The notes under the pieces: generated by a model
What the model was told of the DNA's origin: nothing
Seen by the model: only the letters and a program-made list of their open reading frames with translations
The model's database searches: none
Shown: positions 1 through 8,720 of the stretch, piece after piece
Layout of the letters: each line of letters begins with the position of its first letter
Position numbering within the stretch: the first letter of the stretch is position 1
Assembly (NCBI GenBank): GCA_050633365.1
Contig: JBOEGJ010000015.1
Location: 23,134 to 87,133 of the forward strand
Source: Pseudomaricurvus sp050633365
GTDB lineage: Bacteria > Pseudomonadota > Gammaproteobacteria > Pseudomonadales > Cellvibrionaceae
Length of the DNA stretch: 64,000 nt
Direction: 5' to 3'
Program-made: the position numbers and the translations under genes

Positions 1-846
1 GGCAATGATCTAGTCGGTGCGAGTATGGGCGCATATTTTCAGCTGGCGTCCATGGGGCTGGTGGGAAAGGCGATTATGGCCTGTGAGACGATTCATCAGG
101 GACTGTGCAGTTATGTCCGTTACAGCAAATTGCTGCCTCTGCGCGACAAAGTGGATTTGATTGAGCAAGATCAACAGTTGCTGTTTCAAGTCTCGCTATC
201 AAATCCGCTACTCCCTTATTCACATCACAGTATCTCTTCTTTCTTGGCATTTGTACTCACGAGTTTAGAGCAGCTGTCGGGTCAAAGAATCCCGGTAAAA
301 CAGATGGGATTTGTGTTTGATGCTCCTGAAGATCCAGACAAGCTCGCGCGTTATCGAAGCCTATTCAATACCGAGAGCGTTTTGTTTTCTCAAAAAACAA
401 GTTGGTTCAGTTTGGATAGACGCCACATCGACATCAAAAACCTGGCGAGTAATCGATCTGAATTTGATGTGGTTGATCAGCTTATTTCTCAGCAGGCGAC
501 GTCGGAAGAAGGCGTTGTTTCCAGTGATTTTTGTCGACAGGTAAAAGAGTACATTCGTCAGAACTTAGGTAAGACGGAAGTGAGTCTCGCAAGAATCGCA
601 AAGCACTTTTCGATGAGTGAGCGAAAGTTTCAAAATGAGCTGTCACGCCGGCAACAAAACTACTCAAAACTTCTGAGTAGTGTGCGTAGGGATTATTCCC
701 TAGAGCTCATTCATGGGGCGAGTTTGAGTGTCAGTGATATGGCTTATCTGTTGGGCTATCAGGATATCAATTCATTTTCTCGACACTTCAAGAAATGGTA
801 TGGCATTAGCGTCAGTGAATACCGAAAGGGAAAATCGTTACAGTAG
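1..846 (+). CDS. AraC-family transcriptional regulator (5' end outside window)
   Basis: DNA-binding regulator of the AraC/XylS family. The reading frame is open from base 1 and 281 residues are visible, whereas relatives with this layout have about 330-340, so the true start lies upstream and the in-frame ATG at 25 is probably internal. The first ~170 residues resemble the arabinose-binding-like sensing domain (PF12625 type). The last ~100 form the double helix-turn-helix, with the signature GYQDINSFSRHFKKWYG followed by SVSEYR. The downstream neighbour katG is convergent, so no partner gene is visible. Effector and targets are unknown. Confidence 0.9.
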   Translation, partial: GNDLVGASMGAYFQLASMGLVGKAIMACETIHQGLCSYVRYSKLLPLRDKVDLIEQDQQLLFQVSLSNPLLPYSHHSISSFLAFVLTSLEQLSGQRIPVKQMGFVFDAPEDPDKLARYRSLFNTESVLFSQKTSWFSLDRRHIDIKNLASNRSEFDVVDQLISQQATSEEGVVSSDFCRQVKEYIRQNLGKTEVSLARIAKHFSMSERKFQNELSRRQQNYSKLLSSVRRDYSLELIHGASLSVSDMAYLLGYQDINSFSRHFKKWYGISVSEYRKGKSLQ

Positions 847-1227
847 AGTGCTTGCCACCCAGTGTATTCGCCAATAGGGGGAGGTGAAGTACAACGCTGA
901 AATTTCAGAGTGTTTGGGTTTCTATGTTTCCGCTGATGATAACAGAAGCCAGCGAATTCAACCTCAGTTGGTCATTTCTTCCGAGCTCTCATAACGGTTA
1001 TGGCTTCATGGATTATTTAGGGAGAGAATATCTTCGGGAGTTAATACTTAAAGCAGACATACAATCTGTATTATGCGTCAGAAGCATTGAGTTTTTATGA
1101 TCAAAGCAATCAAGTTTTCAGCTGCTGTCAGTATTGATTCAGTAACTAAAGTGAAGGCTGATAATCGCACACTTAAGGATAGCTCTTTTAGTTCGTAGTC
1201 TTCCTTGTTCGCTGAATGACATGGGGT
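847..1227. other. Intergenic region, no gene seen
   Basis: A 381-base stretch between the AraC stop and the katG terminator hairpin. It contains only short frames without family resemblance or convincing ribosome-binding sites. I see no RNA gene or repeat in it. Confidence 0.5.
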
Positions 1228-1268
1228 TAACGAAGGGCGATAACCATGATGATTATCGCCCTTCGTTA
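1228..1268. terminator. 16-bp perfect hairpin downstream of katG
   Basis: Arms 1228-1243 and 1253-1268 are exact reverse complements, with a 9-base loop. The hairpin lies just past the katG stop, between convergent genes, so a transcription terminator is likely. The U-tract is poor on both strands (TTATTAT on the plus side), so it may act mainly by stabilising 3' ends. Confidence 0.65.
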
Positions 1269-1274
1269 TTATAC

Positions 1275-3467
1275 TCAGAGATCAAAGCGGTCGAGGTTCA
1301 TCACTTTTGTCCAGGCTGCTACAAAGTCGTTCACAAATTGCTCTCCTGCATCATTTGAAGCATAGGCTTCAGCAATCGCCCGAAGTTCAGAGTTAGATCC
1401 AAAGATTAGGTCAACAGGTGTGGCCGTGTATTTGGTCTTTCCTGTGGCGCGGTCTTTACCTTCATACAAACCGTTATCTTGTTTGCTCCAGACGGTCGAC
1501 ATATCCAATAGGTTGACGAAAAAATCGTTGCTGAGTGTTCCTGATTTGTTTGTCAGTACCCCGTGACTGGAACTGGCCGCATTGGCTCCCAGGGTGCGCA
1601 TACCGCCAATCAATACCGTCATCTCGGGCACGGTAAGCGTGAGCAGGTCGGCCTTGTCGATGAGCATATTGGTCGGTGAATCGTAGGCGTCCTCGGTGTA
1701 GTAGTTACGAAATGCATCGGCGGTAGGTTCCAATAACGCAAAGGAGTTTACGTCGGTCATTTCCTGTGTCGCATCCCCTCGGCCAGATTTGAATGGTACA
1801 GAAACCTTAAAGCCGGCATCTTTCGCTGCTTTTTCGATAGCGGCATTTCCGCCGAGAACAATCAGATCTGCGAGAGATACATCGCGTTTACTTTTCTTCT
1901 GTATGGTCCGCAGGGTATTGAGTACTTTTTCGAGTTCGGCGGGATCGTTCGCGGCCCAAGTTTTCTGCGGTGCCAGTTGTATGCGAGCACCGTTGGCTCC
2001 GCCGCGCATGTCTGAACCGCGATAGGTTGATGCTGATGCCCAGGCAGTCCGGACCAGTTCTTCGACGCTCAGGTTCGATTTCAGTATGGCTTTTTTGAGC
2101 TTCGCCGCATCTCTGTCGCTGATGGTGTTGCCCTCGGGGATTGGGTCTTGCCAGATGAATACTTCCTCGGGAGCATCAGAACCTGCGTAGCGAGCGCGAG
2201 GGCCAAGGTCGCGGTGAGTGAGTTTGAACCAAGCTTTGGCAAAGGCTTGATCAAAGGCCTTCGGGTTCTTCCAGAAGCGCTCGGCAATTTCACGAAAGCC
2301 GGGGTCTATTTTTAGCGCCATGTCGGTGGTGAACATCACCGGTGGATTGCGCTTACCTTTAACGTGAGCGTCAGGTACGAGTTGATGTAGCGATTTTTCT
2401 GACGGACGCCACTGGTGTGCACCGGCGGGGCTTTGATGTTGCTCCCACTCAAAACGAAAGAGGTTGTCGAGATATAGAATTGACCAGGCGGTGGGAGTCT
2501 GAGTCCAGGCGCCTTCTAGGCCGCTGGTCATGGTGTCTTCCGAGTGGCCTTTGCCGCACTTGTTTTTCCAGCCCAGGCCTTGGTCTTCGATCGGCGCTGC
2601 ACCGGGCTCTGGACCAACGCATTTCGCCTTTCGCGCGCCGTGGGCTTTGCCAAGGGTGTGTCCACCAGCGACTAGGGCGACAATCTCTTCGTCATTCATT
2701 GCCATGCGGCCAAAAGATTCACGCATGTTCTTTGCTGCCGCTAGGGCATCCATATTACCGCCTGGGCCTTCTGGGTTGACGTAGATGAGTCCCATCTGCA
2801 TGGCAGCCAGTGGCTTTTCAAGCTCGCCGCCTTTGTTGCGGTGTTTACTGTCTAACCATTTTTGCTCTTTACCCCAGTAAACTTCGTCGGCTTCCCAGTC
2901 ATCGATTCGACCACCGGCAAAGCCAAGTGTTTCAAAGCCCATGGATTCGAGCGATACGTTACCCGCGAGGATCATCAAGTCTGCCCAAGATACTGAGCGT
3001 CCGTACTTTTGCTTTACTGGCCACAGCAAGCGGCGGGCTTTGTCGAGACTGACGTTATCTGGCCAGCTGTTAAGTGGATCAAAGCGTTGCTGTCCGCCAT
3101 CGGCGCCGCCGCGGCCATCAAGGGTGCGATAGGTGCCAGCGCTGTGCCACGCCATACGAATCATCAAACCGCCGTAATGACCCCAATCGGCGGGCCACCA
3201 GTCTTGACTGTCGGTGAGTGTTTTTTCGATATCGGCTTCTAAGGCTTTGATGTCGACTTTGGCAAAGGCGGCAGGATAATCGAAATCTGATCCGTAGGGG
3301 TTGGATCGATCATCGTGGGTACGCAGGGCATCCATATCGAGCTGTTCTGGCCACCAAAACTTATTGGTTGGCGCGCCAATTGGCGTTGCAGCGACATTGC
3401 CGGCAATGAGAAGCGAGGCGAGCGCCGATGTCGCAATTGCGGTTCCTAGTCGAGAGTTCTTATTCAT
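1275..3467 (-). CDS. katG: Catalase-peroxidase KatG, exported form
   Basis: Bifunctional haem catalase-peroxidase that removes hydrogen peroxide. The 730-residue product has the duplicated peroxidase fold. Visible landmarks are the distal IRMAWHSAGTYR segment (Arg, Trp, His), Tyr in GLIYVNPEG and Met in FGRMAMND (with the Trp, the Met-Tyr-Trp crosslink set), and the proximal haem-ligand His in VAGGHTLGKAHGA. The chosen ATG has AAGGAG a few bases upstream and begins a clear Sec signal peptide (hydrophobic TAIATSALASLLIAG, likely cleavage after NVAA), pointing to a periplasmic enzyme. A longer frame begins 17 codons upstream but would bury the signal. oxyR lies directly upstream on the same strand, so peroxide induction is likely. 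Confidence 0.96.
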   Translation of the reverse strand: MNKNSRLGTAIATSALASLLIAGNVAATPIGAPTNKFWWPEQLDMDALRTHDDRSNPYGSDFDYPAAFAKVDIKALEADIEKTLTDSQDWWPADWGHYGGLMIRMAWHSAGTYRTLDGRGGADGGQQRFDPLNSWPDNVSLDKARRLLWPVKQKYGRSVSWADLMILAGNVSLESMGFETLGFAGGRIDDWEADEVYWGKEQKWLDSKHRNKGGELEKPLAAMQMGLIYVNPEGPGGNMDALAAAKNMRESFGRMAMNDEEIVALVAGGHTLGKAHGARKAKCVGPEPGAAPIEDQGLGWKNKCGKGHSEDTMTSGLEGAWTQTPTAWSILYLDNLFRFEWEQHQSPAGAHQWRPSEKSLHQLVPDAHVKGKRNPPVMFTTDMALKIDPGFREIAERFWKNPKAFDQAFAKAWFKLTHRDLGPRARYAGSDAPEEVFIWQDPIPEGNTISDRDAAKLKKAILKSNLSVEELVRTAWASASTYRGSDMRGGANGARIQLAPQKTWAANDPAELEKVLNTLRTIQKKSKRDVSLADLIVLGGNAAIEKAAKDAGFKVSVPFKSGRGDATQEMTDVNSFALLEPTADAFRNYYTEDAYDSPTNMLIDKADLLTLTVPEMTVLIGGMRTLGANAASSSHGVLTNKSGTLSNDFFVNLLDMSTVWSKQDNGLYEGKDRATGKTKYTATPVDLIFGSNSELRAIAEAYASNDAGEQFVNDFVAAWTKVMNLDRFDL

Positions 3468-3762
3468 GGTTTTCTCCTTGGAGTATTGTGATAACTCAAT
3501 TTGTAGAAGCTGTAACAACTCTGTCAGCTTAGGAGTTTAGAAGGGGGATGGCTAATTCAAAAAGTCGAAGATGACGTTCAGTTTTTTAGAATGTTCGCTG
3601 TAGTGGCGTTAAAAATTGTTTCGACCGTTGAGTTTGATGACAGTACCCGGACCGGTGATTTCGATTCGTTTGTCGCAATACCCGTTGAATACTAAGAGAA
3701 AAGGCTGCCAAAGAGATGTCGGACGACACATGTGTGCCTGCTCGAACGTTGATGCGATCAGA

Positions 3763-4671
3763 TCATTGTCCGGTGCGACATTGTTCCAGCTCTGATTTGA
3801 ACAGAGTGATCAAGGATTCCACGCTTCGAACATCAACATAATTTGGGCGGGTGATAAACGAAATTCTTCGATGGGGGCCAGCTTCTTTGAGGTGTACGGC
3901 TTTAATGGGAGTGTCGACATTAGCGAGCTGATCGAGTGCCATCTCGGGGATGAGTGTGGTGCCCATCTTACCTGCTACCATCTGAATTAATGTCGTTAAA
4001 CTCGTGGCATTGAAGTTGATTGCTGAAGACTGGTGGGATAGCTGACAGGCGGAAAGCGCATGTTCTTTTAGGCAGTGTCCGTCTTTTAGCAGCATCAATT
4101 TACGTTGCTGCATATCATCGCTACTGATTTGCGTTTGTTGGCCTAAGGGGTCATCGCTATCGGTAACCCAATAAAAATCCTCCTGCCAGAATTCAAAGGT
4201 GAGGAGGCCGTCACAGGCAAACGGCAGAGCCAAAATGGCGGTGTCGATTTCTCCCTTTTTGACCATGTCCACCAAGACGTGAGACTGCTCTTCTACCAAA
4301 GTCAGCTCTAGGTTAGGGTACTGTCGATTCAACGCCGGTAGCACTTTAGGCAGAAGGTAAGGGCCGATGGTGGGAATTACACCGATCTTCATAGGGTATG
4401 AGAGTGGGGCTTTGCTGATATTGCCCATTTGGTAGAGCTCGTCTACCTCCAGAATGATGTTTTGGGCCTTTCCTAGAAAGCGTTGCCCCAGTGGCGTGAT
4501 CAGTACCTTTTTGTTATCGCGCTCAAAGATCTGAAATCCCAGTTGCTTCTCCAGTTCCGTTAACGCTGTACTGAGCGCAGACTGGGAAACCGACGAGGCT
4601 TCTGCGGCCTTTTTAAAATGCAGTGTTTTTTCTACTGCAAGCGCATAGGTCAATTGCTTTATTGAAATCAT
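3763..4671 (-). CDS. oxyR: OxyR, hydrogen peroxide-sensing LysR regulator
   Basis: LysR-type activator of peroxide defence genes. The 302 residues match the OxyR length. The N-terminal winged HTH is LHFKKAAEASSVSQSALSTA and the effector domain contains GHCLKEHALSAC, two cysteines with eight residues between them, exactly as for the redox pair C199/C208 of Escherichia coli OxyR. The start MISIKQLTYAL is the usual OxyR N-terminus; an in-frame ATG 20 codons upstream adds residues not seen in the family. It lies upstream of and co-oriented with katG across 295 bases, a classical regulator-target arrangement. Confidence 0.94.
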   Translation of the reverse strand: MISIKQLTYALAVEKTLHFKKAAEASSVSQSALSTALTELEKQLGFQIFERDNKKVLITPLGQRFLGKAQNIILEVDELYQMGNISKAPLSYPMKIGVIPTIGPYLLPKVLPALNRQYPNLELTLVEEQSHVLVDMVKKGEIDTAILALPFACDGLLTFEFWQEDFYWVTDSDDPLGQQTQISSDDMQQRKLMLLKDGHCLKEHALSACQLSHQSSAINFNATSLTTLIQMVAGKMGTTLIPEMALDQLANVDTPIKAVHLKEAGPHRRISFITRPNYVDVRSVESLITLFKSELEQCRTGQ

Positions 4672-4990
4672 AGGTGCTGTCGGTGGTTGGCGTTTTACGC
4701 GAACGAGTATCCTACAGTCAGTTTGATTCACTAAATTGAATATCCATATGAGGTTAATTGGTTTATACGAGGGGTGGTAGTTGCTGCGGGTATTAGCTCC
4801 GATGAGCTAGCGGATGGCTGCGCCTAAAAGGCAATAGAGCGATGGCTACCGTTTCGTTTGATCGACAACGGTGATGACGGATCGATTGAATGAGGCGTTT
4901 TAAGTGGGAAGCGGGTCAACAGTGAGGCAATGACTTGGCGGCGTAAAGCCGTCTCCAAGCCAGCACCTCTAGAGGGGAATGGTTTTAGGA
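4672..4990. other. Intergenic region between oxyR and a dehydrogenase gene
   Basis: No gene seen. It holds the oxyR promoter and the 3' flank of the dehydrogenase gene. A perfect 10-bp palindrome CCTCTAGAGG at 4966-4975 and a nearby imperfect hairpin (about 4934-4959) sit just past the dehydrogenase stop and could help end its transcript. Confidence 0.4.
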
Positions 4991-5944
4991 TTATTGCTTT
5001 TTAGCGGATCGCTTGTCAGCTTCCTCGTTGAGCATCTCAATCAATCGGGCTTGATCGAACTCATGGGCTTGACCATCGTTGAGTTCTAACAATTTACTCA
5101 GTTGACGGCGAAGTACGCGATCGGCTTGCTCTACGCGTTCGATGACCATGTAGCGGCTGCGTGGAGTTTCACTCTGCATGGCGTGAAGTGCGGCTTTGCC
5201 AACGGGGGTGGGATCTGGGTGTTGATCGATTTTTCCCAGTTGTGCGAGAAAGTAAGCGCGCTCTTTAGGGTAGGCGGTGTCTTCGGTCCAGTAGTTGGCG
5301 TCGTCCAGAACCTTTTTGGCGGCAAGTCCGATGTTGGATTTGTAGGTGCCCGGTTCAATCACATGCACGCTAACATCAAAGCGAGCCATCTCTTGTGCCA
5401 GTGCATCGGTATAGGCTTCGATGGCGTGTTTGCTCATGCTGTAAGAGCCAAAGATCGGAGTAGTTACAATACCTGCGATGGATCCAGTGGTGGCGATACG
5501 ACCTTTGCTCTCGATGATCATAGGGGCAAAGGCTTGGGTGACTCGCATGGGACCATAGACATTAACGTCCATCAGGTATTGAACTTGCTCGACGGGTGTT
5601 TCCAGTATTGGCCCAAACACGGAAATACCCGCGTTGTTTATAAGGCCATACAAACCTCGACCTTGTTGCTCTACGAACTTAACGGCGGCATCAATCTCGT
5701 CTTGGTTACGCACATCAAACTGAACCGCGGTGACATTGTCCATTTTGTTCATGGCGTCCATTTCGTGTTTGTGTAAAACACCGGCGTACACGTAGAAACC
5801 ATTATTGGAGAGTTGTTGTGTCATCTTTAAACCTAGCCCTGAGTTAGAGCCGGTGACTAAAACCGCTTTTTGTTGATCAGCGGCCGATAGGCTGGCACTC
5901 GCAAAAAGCGACAGCGTGAATAGAATAAGGGGGACTAGTTTCAT
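4991..5944 (-). CDS. Short-chain dehydrogenase/reductase with a signal peptide
   Basis: NAD(P)-dependent SDR enzyme of unknown substrate. After a hydrophobic leader (MKLVPLILFTLSLFASASLSA, likely signal peptidase I site after SLSA) comes the nucleotide-binding TGSNSGLG, the NNAG motif (INNAGISVFG), the catalytic Ser in TTGSIAG and the YSMSK active-site pair. The chosen ATG begins the leader; a longer frame adds 28 unrelated codons. The ~317-residue length is slightly long for a classical SDR because of the leader and a C-terminal tail rich in charged residues. Export is unusual because pyridine nucleotides are scarce in the periplasm; the leader may instead be a membrane anchor. Confidence 0.85.
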   Translation of the reverse strand: MKLVPLILFTLSLFASASLSAADQQKAVLVTGSNSGLGLKMTQQLSNNGFYVYAGVLHKHEMDAMNKMDNVTAVQFDVRNQDEIDAAVKFVEQQGRGLYGLINNAGISVFGPILETPVEQVQYLMDVNVYGPMRVTQAFAPMIIESKGRIATTGSIAGIVTTPIFGSYSMSKHAIEAYTDALAQEMARFDVSVHVIEPGTYKSNIGLAAKKVLDDANYWTEDTAYPKERAYFLAQLGKIDQHPDPTPVGKAALHAMQSETPRSRYMVIERVEQADRVLRRQLSKLLELNDGQAHEFDQARLIEMLNEEADKRSAKKQ

Positions 5945-6223
5945 CTCAATTGCCTTGTTGTTTATTGTTGGACTGCAACGCACAACTCTATCAGTTTTTA
6001 TCGATAAAAAGAGAGGAAATTCATACAACTTAACACTATGTTTGTCGTTGATGTTTCGCTATAGATTTCGGTGATAAAGGAAGGGCTAGTCAGCGTTTTG
6101 GAATTCACTGGGCAATTGTCGGTACAGCTATTTTGTCACCTTCTGTAAGCTGCTTTCGATTGGTATTTTAGTTGCCACTCATCAGGCGCAATTATTTAGT
6201 CTCTACGATCTATTCACTACTAT

Positions 6224-7120
6224 CTAGTCGCAACGAAAAAGCCTCAGCAGTTTTTCGACTATCCATTGGTGCAGCGGGCTGTGATTTGAGCGACTGTGCC
6301 ATGCCACCACTACTTTAAATTTTGGTGTCTGGGTGTCGAGCTGCAGCGATACCACATTTTTATTGGGTAGCAGTCGCGATGGATAGAAGGCAATGGTATC
6401 GGTCGCGGCGATCATCTCAGGAGCGGTTGAAAAACTGGGAACCGACATCACAATATTTCGCTGCAAACCCTGTTGAGCAAACCATTCATCGTGAGATCCT
6501 CGAAGATTGGCACGGGAGGGAGAGATGATCAGTTGCGGCAGCTTGGCGGCATCGCTCAGAGTGAGAGGTTTGTTTTTCAGCGGATGCCTCTTTCCTGCAA
6601 CGCAAACGTGTTGCTCTTCGAACAGTAATTTGTAGGGCAGGTTGTCTGGGATGAAGGCTGGGAAGGTCAGGGCGAGATCGACTTCGCCGGCCACCATCAA
6701 CTGGTTAAGGTTGTCCGATTCGAAATCTCGGACAATGATCTTCAATTCAGGGGCCTCTTTTCGCACTTGCGCAAGTAACTGAGGCAGTACCGCTAGAATG
6801 GCGTAATCGGTGGCGCTGATGCTAAACACACCTTTGTAGGTCGCTGGATTGAAAGCGTCGGGTGTCAATAGGGACTCAATATCTTCCAATACTCGGTGTA
6901 TCTTACTTTCCAGTTGTTCGGCCAATGGCGTGGGGACCATGCCATTGCCTTGCCGGACCAATAAGCGGTCATCAAAGATATCTCGTAGCTTACGCAGTTG
7001 CTCGCTGATCGCCTGTTGGGTTAATCCCATTGTCTCAGCCACTCTCGACAAATTTCGCTGTTGCAATAGCGCTTCAAGAATCCGCAGCTGCTTAAGTTCT
7101 AACCGATTGATACCATTCAT
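6224..7120 (-). CDS. LysR-family regulator divergent from an ene-reductase
   Basis: Transcription regulator of 298 residues with the LysR N-terminal HTH (LSRVAETMGLTQQAISEQLRKL) and a periplasmic-binding-like effector domain of the NodD/LeuO-related type. A Shine-Dalgarno AGGA lies seven bases before the ATG. It is transcribed away from the old-yellow-enzyme gene. The shared intergenic region contains a dyad (AAACAA-N7-TTGTTT) that is a likely binding site, so it probably controls that enzyme and itself in response to an electrophile. The inducer is not deducible. Confidence 0.9.
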   Translation of the reverse strand: MNGINRLELKQLRILEALLQQRNLSRVAETMGLTQQAISEQLRKLRDIFDDRLLVRQGNGMVPTPLAEQLESKIHRVLEDIESLLTPDAFNPATYKGVFSISATDYAILAVLPQLLAQVRKEAPELKIIVRDFESDNLNQLMVAGEVDLALTFPAFIPDNLPYKLLFEEQHVCVAGKRHPLKNKPLTLSDAAKLPQLIISPSRANLRGSHDEWFAQQGLQRNIVMSVPSFSTAPEMIAATDTIAFYPSRLLPNKNVVSLQLDTQTPKFKVVVAWHSRSNHSPLHQWIVEKLLRLFRCD

Positions 7121-7131
7121 AGTTGTATCCT

Positions 7132-7150
7132 AAACAACAGTTGATTGTTT
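7132..7150. promoter_or_regulatory. Candidate LysR operator
   Basis: Dyad AAACAA (7132-7137) / TTGTTT (7145-7150) with a 7-base centre, 11 bases from the LysR start codon and upstream of the ene-reductase. The position fits an autoregulatory LysR site; the assignment is inference. Confidence 0.45.
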
Positions 7151-7222
7151 CTAATTGTATCTTTGCCACTCTACTATGCCCATCAAAATCTAGTATCACT
7201 ATGGCGTAGCCGGAGAAGTCCT

Positions 7223-8344
7223 TTGAAAAACCAAGCATTGTTCAGTGAAATTAACCTTGGGCCTTATACCTTAAAGAATCGAGTAGTGTTGCCGCCCTTG
7301 ACCCGCTCGCGCAGCACTCAGCCGGGAAATGTGGCCAACGAACTTATGGCTAGTTACTACACGCAGCGTTCCGAGGCGGGGTTCATGGTGACCGAAGGCA
7401 CACAAATCGAGCCTCGAGGCCAGGGCTATGCTTGGACGCCAGGTATTCATTCACAAGATCAAATCGAGGGCTGGAAGAAGGTGACTGAGGCTGTACATGA
7501 TCAAAACGGAGTGATCTTTGCTCAGCTGTGGCACGTCGGGCGTGTTTCTCATGTCACGCTGCAACCCAACGGCGAGCAGCCAATCGCACCTTCGGCAATT
7601 CGTGCAGATGCCGTGAAAGTATTTATTGAAACTGGGCCAGGAGAAGGTGCTTTAGCAGATCCAAGTGAGCCCCGTGCTCTGACGACAACGGAGGTCAAAG
7701 AGTTGGTTCAGCTCTATGCTCAGGCAGCGCGCAATGCGTTAGACGCTGGGTTCGATGGGGTGGAGTTACACTGCGCCAATGGCTATCTGGTGAATCAATT
7801 TATCTCGGAGCATACCAATCAGCGCGATGACGAATACGGCGGGAGTCTTGAGAACCGACTGCGTTTTTTAAAAGAGATTGTAGCGGCAGTCGCGGAGGTT
7901 GTGGGTAGCGATCGAATGGGCGTTAGATTTGCACCACTGTTTGAAAGCACCGACGAAGAGCGAGTCTATCTGGGGCTGGTTGAGAGCGATCCACACACCA
8001 CCTATACCGAAGCGATCAAACTGCTGAATGAGGCGGGTATCGCCTATCTGTCGTTGGCGGAAGCGGACTGGGATAACGCTCCAGATTTGCCCGATGACTT
8101 CTACAGTGAGGTTCGCGAAATCTTTAGCGGACGCATTATGTATGCGGGTAAGTACTCGGCGGAGAAAGCGCTGCGAGTTCTTCAAGCGGGGCATGGCGAT
8201 ATGTTTGGATTTGGTCGTCCTTTCATTGCCAATCCCGATCTGCCCGAACGCATCCGCAATCAGTGGCCGCTAAATGAGACTGATGGCGATACGCTTTATG
8301 GCGGCACGGATATCGGATACACCGATTATCCCGCTTACGGATAG
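7223..8344 (+). CDS. Old yellow enzyme family ene-reductase (NemA-like)
   Basis: FMN-dependent NAD(P)H oxidoreductase that reduces activated C=C bonds or nitro esters. The ~373-residue barrel shows VVLPPLTRSRS near the start, the substrate-binding HCAN (the usual His/Asn pair), the diagnostic NQRDDEYGGSLENRLRF and a C-terminal FGRPFIANPDLPER phosphate-binding segment. The start is most likely the TTG at 7223: GGAG lies about seven bases before it and the family N-terminus (LFSEINLGPYTLKNR) follows. An earlier in-frame TTG at 7145 would fall inside the presumed LysR operator and add non-homologous residues. Regulation by the divergent LysR is likely. Confidence 0.92.
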   Translation: MKNQALFSEINLGPYTLKNRVVLPPLTRSRSTQPGNVANELMASYYTQRSEAGFMVTEGTQIEPRGQGYAWTPGIHSQDQIEGWKKVTEAVHDQNGVIFAQLWHVGRVSHVTLQPNGEQPIAPSAIRADAVKVFIETGPGEGALADPSEPRALTTTEVKELVQLYAQAARNALDAGFDGVELHCANGYLVNQFISEHTNQRDDEYGGSLENRLRFLKEIVAAVAEVVGSDRMGVRFAPLFESTDEERVYLGLVESDPHTTYTEAIKLLNEAGIAYLSLAEADWDNAPDLPDDFYSEVREIFSGRIMYAGKYSAEKALRVLQAGHGDMFGFGRPFIANPDLPERIRNQWPLNETDGDTLYGGTDIGYTDYPAYG

Positions 8345-8720
8345 ATACTTGATGCAGCGTACGGATGCGATCTAGAGAGTGCTTTAAGGCTCTGTCATTG
8401 GCGCAGAGGAAACGCGCAGTAGTCGTTTTTATAACGCTATGGCTTTCAATGGATGAAACCCGTAGCGGGTGGTCTACAGTCAGTGTGGTTGTTCATCAAA
8501 TCTTTGTCACAAGTGCCGTTGTCTCAACCCATAACTTACTCGTCCATAATTAGTTCGCTGATCGTCGTTTCTGTTTTGATTCTGCCAAATTGCAGCTCTA
8601 GTGAACGCCTTCGTTGCTGCATTCCCCCGATCTGTAGTATTTTGCAGCGAGAATTCTCCCTGTTTAGAGCGCTGGAGTATGGTTTGATGGCCCAGCGGCT
8701 CATTGTCAAAGGTTAACAAA
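8345..8720. other. Intergenic region, no gene seen
   Basis: 376 bases between the ene-reductase and a crotonase gene on the same strand. Short frames here have no recognisable domain and odd composition. It presumably contains the crotonase promoter. Confidence 0.4.

Noticed and set aside
3468..3518. Longer katG start 17 codons upstream
   Set aside because: The ATG at 3467 has AAGGAG and begins a complete signal peptide; the extension would bury it.
5102..5776. 224-codon plus-strand frame
   Set aside because: Antisense to the exported SDR gene; no recognisable domain.
8453..8716. 87-codon frame upstream of the crotonase gene
   Set aside because: No domain, no ribosome-binding site, overlaps the likely crotonase promoter.
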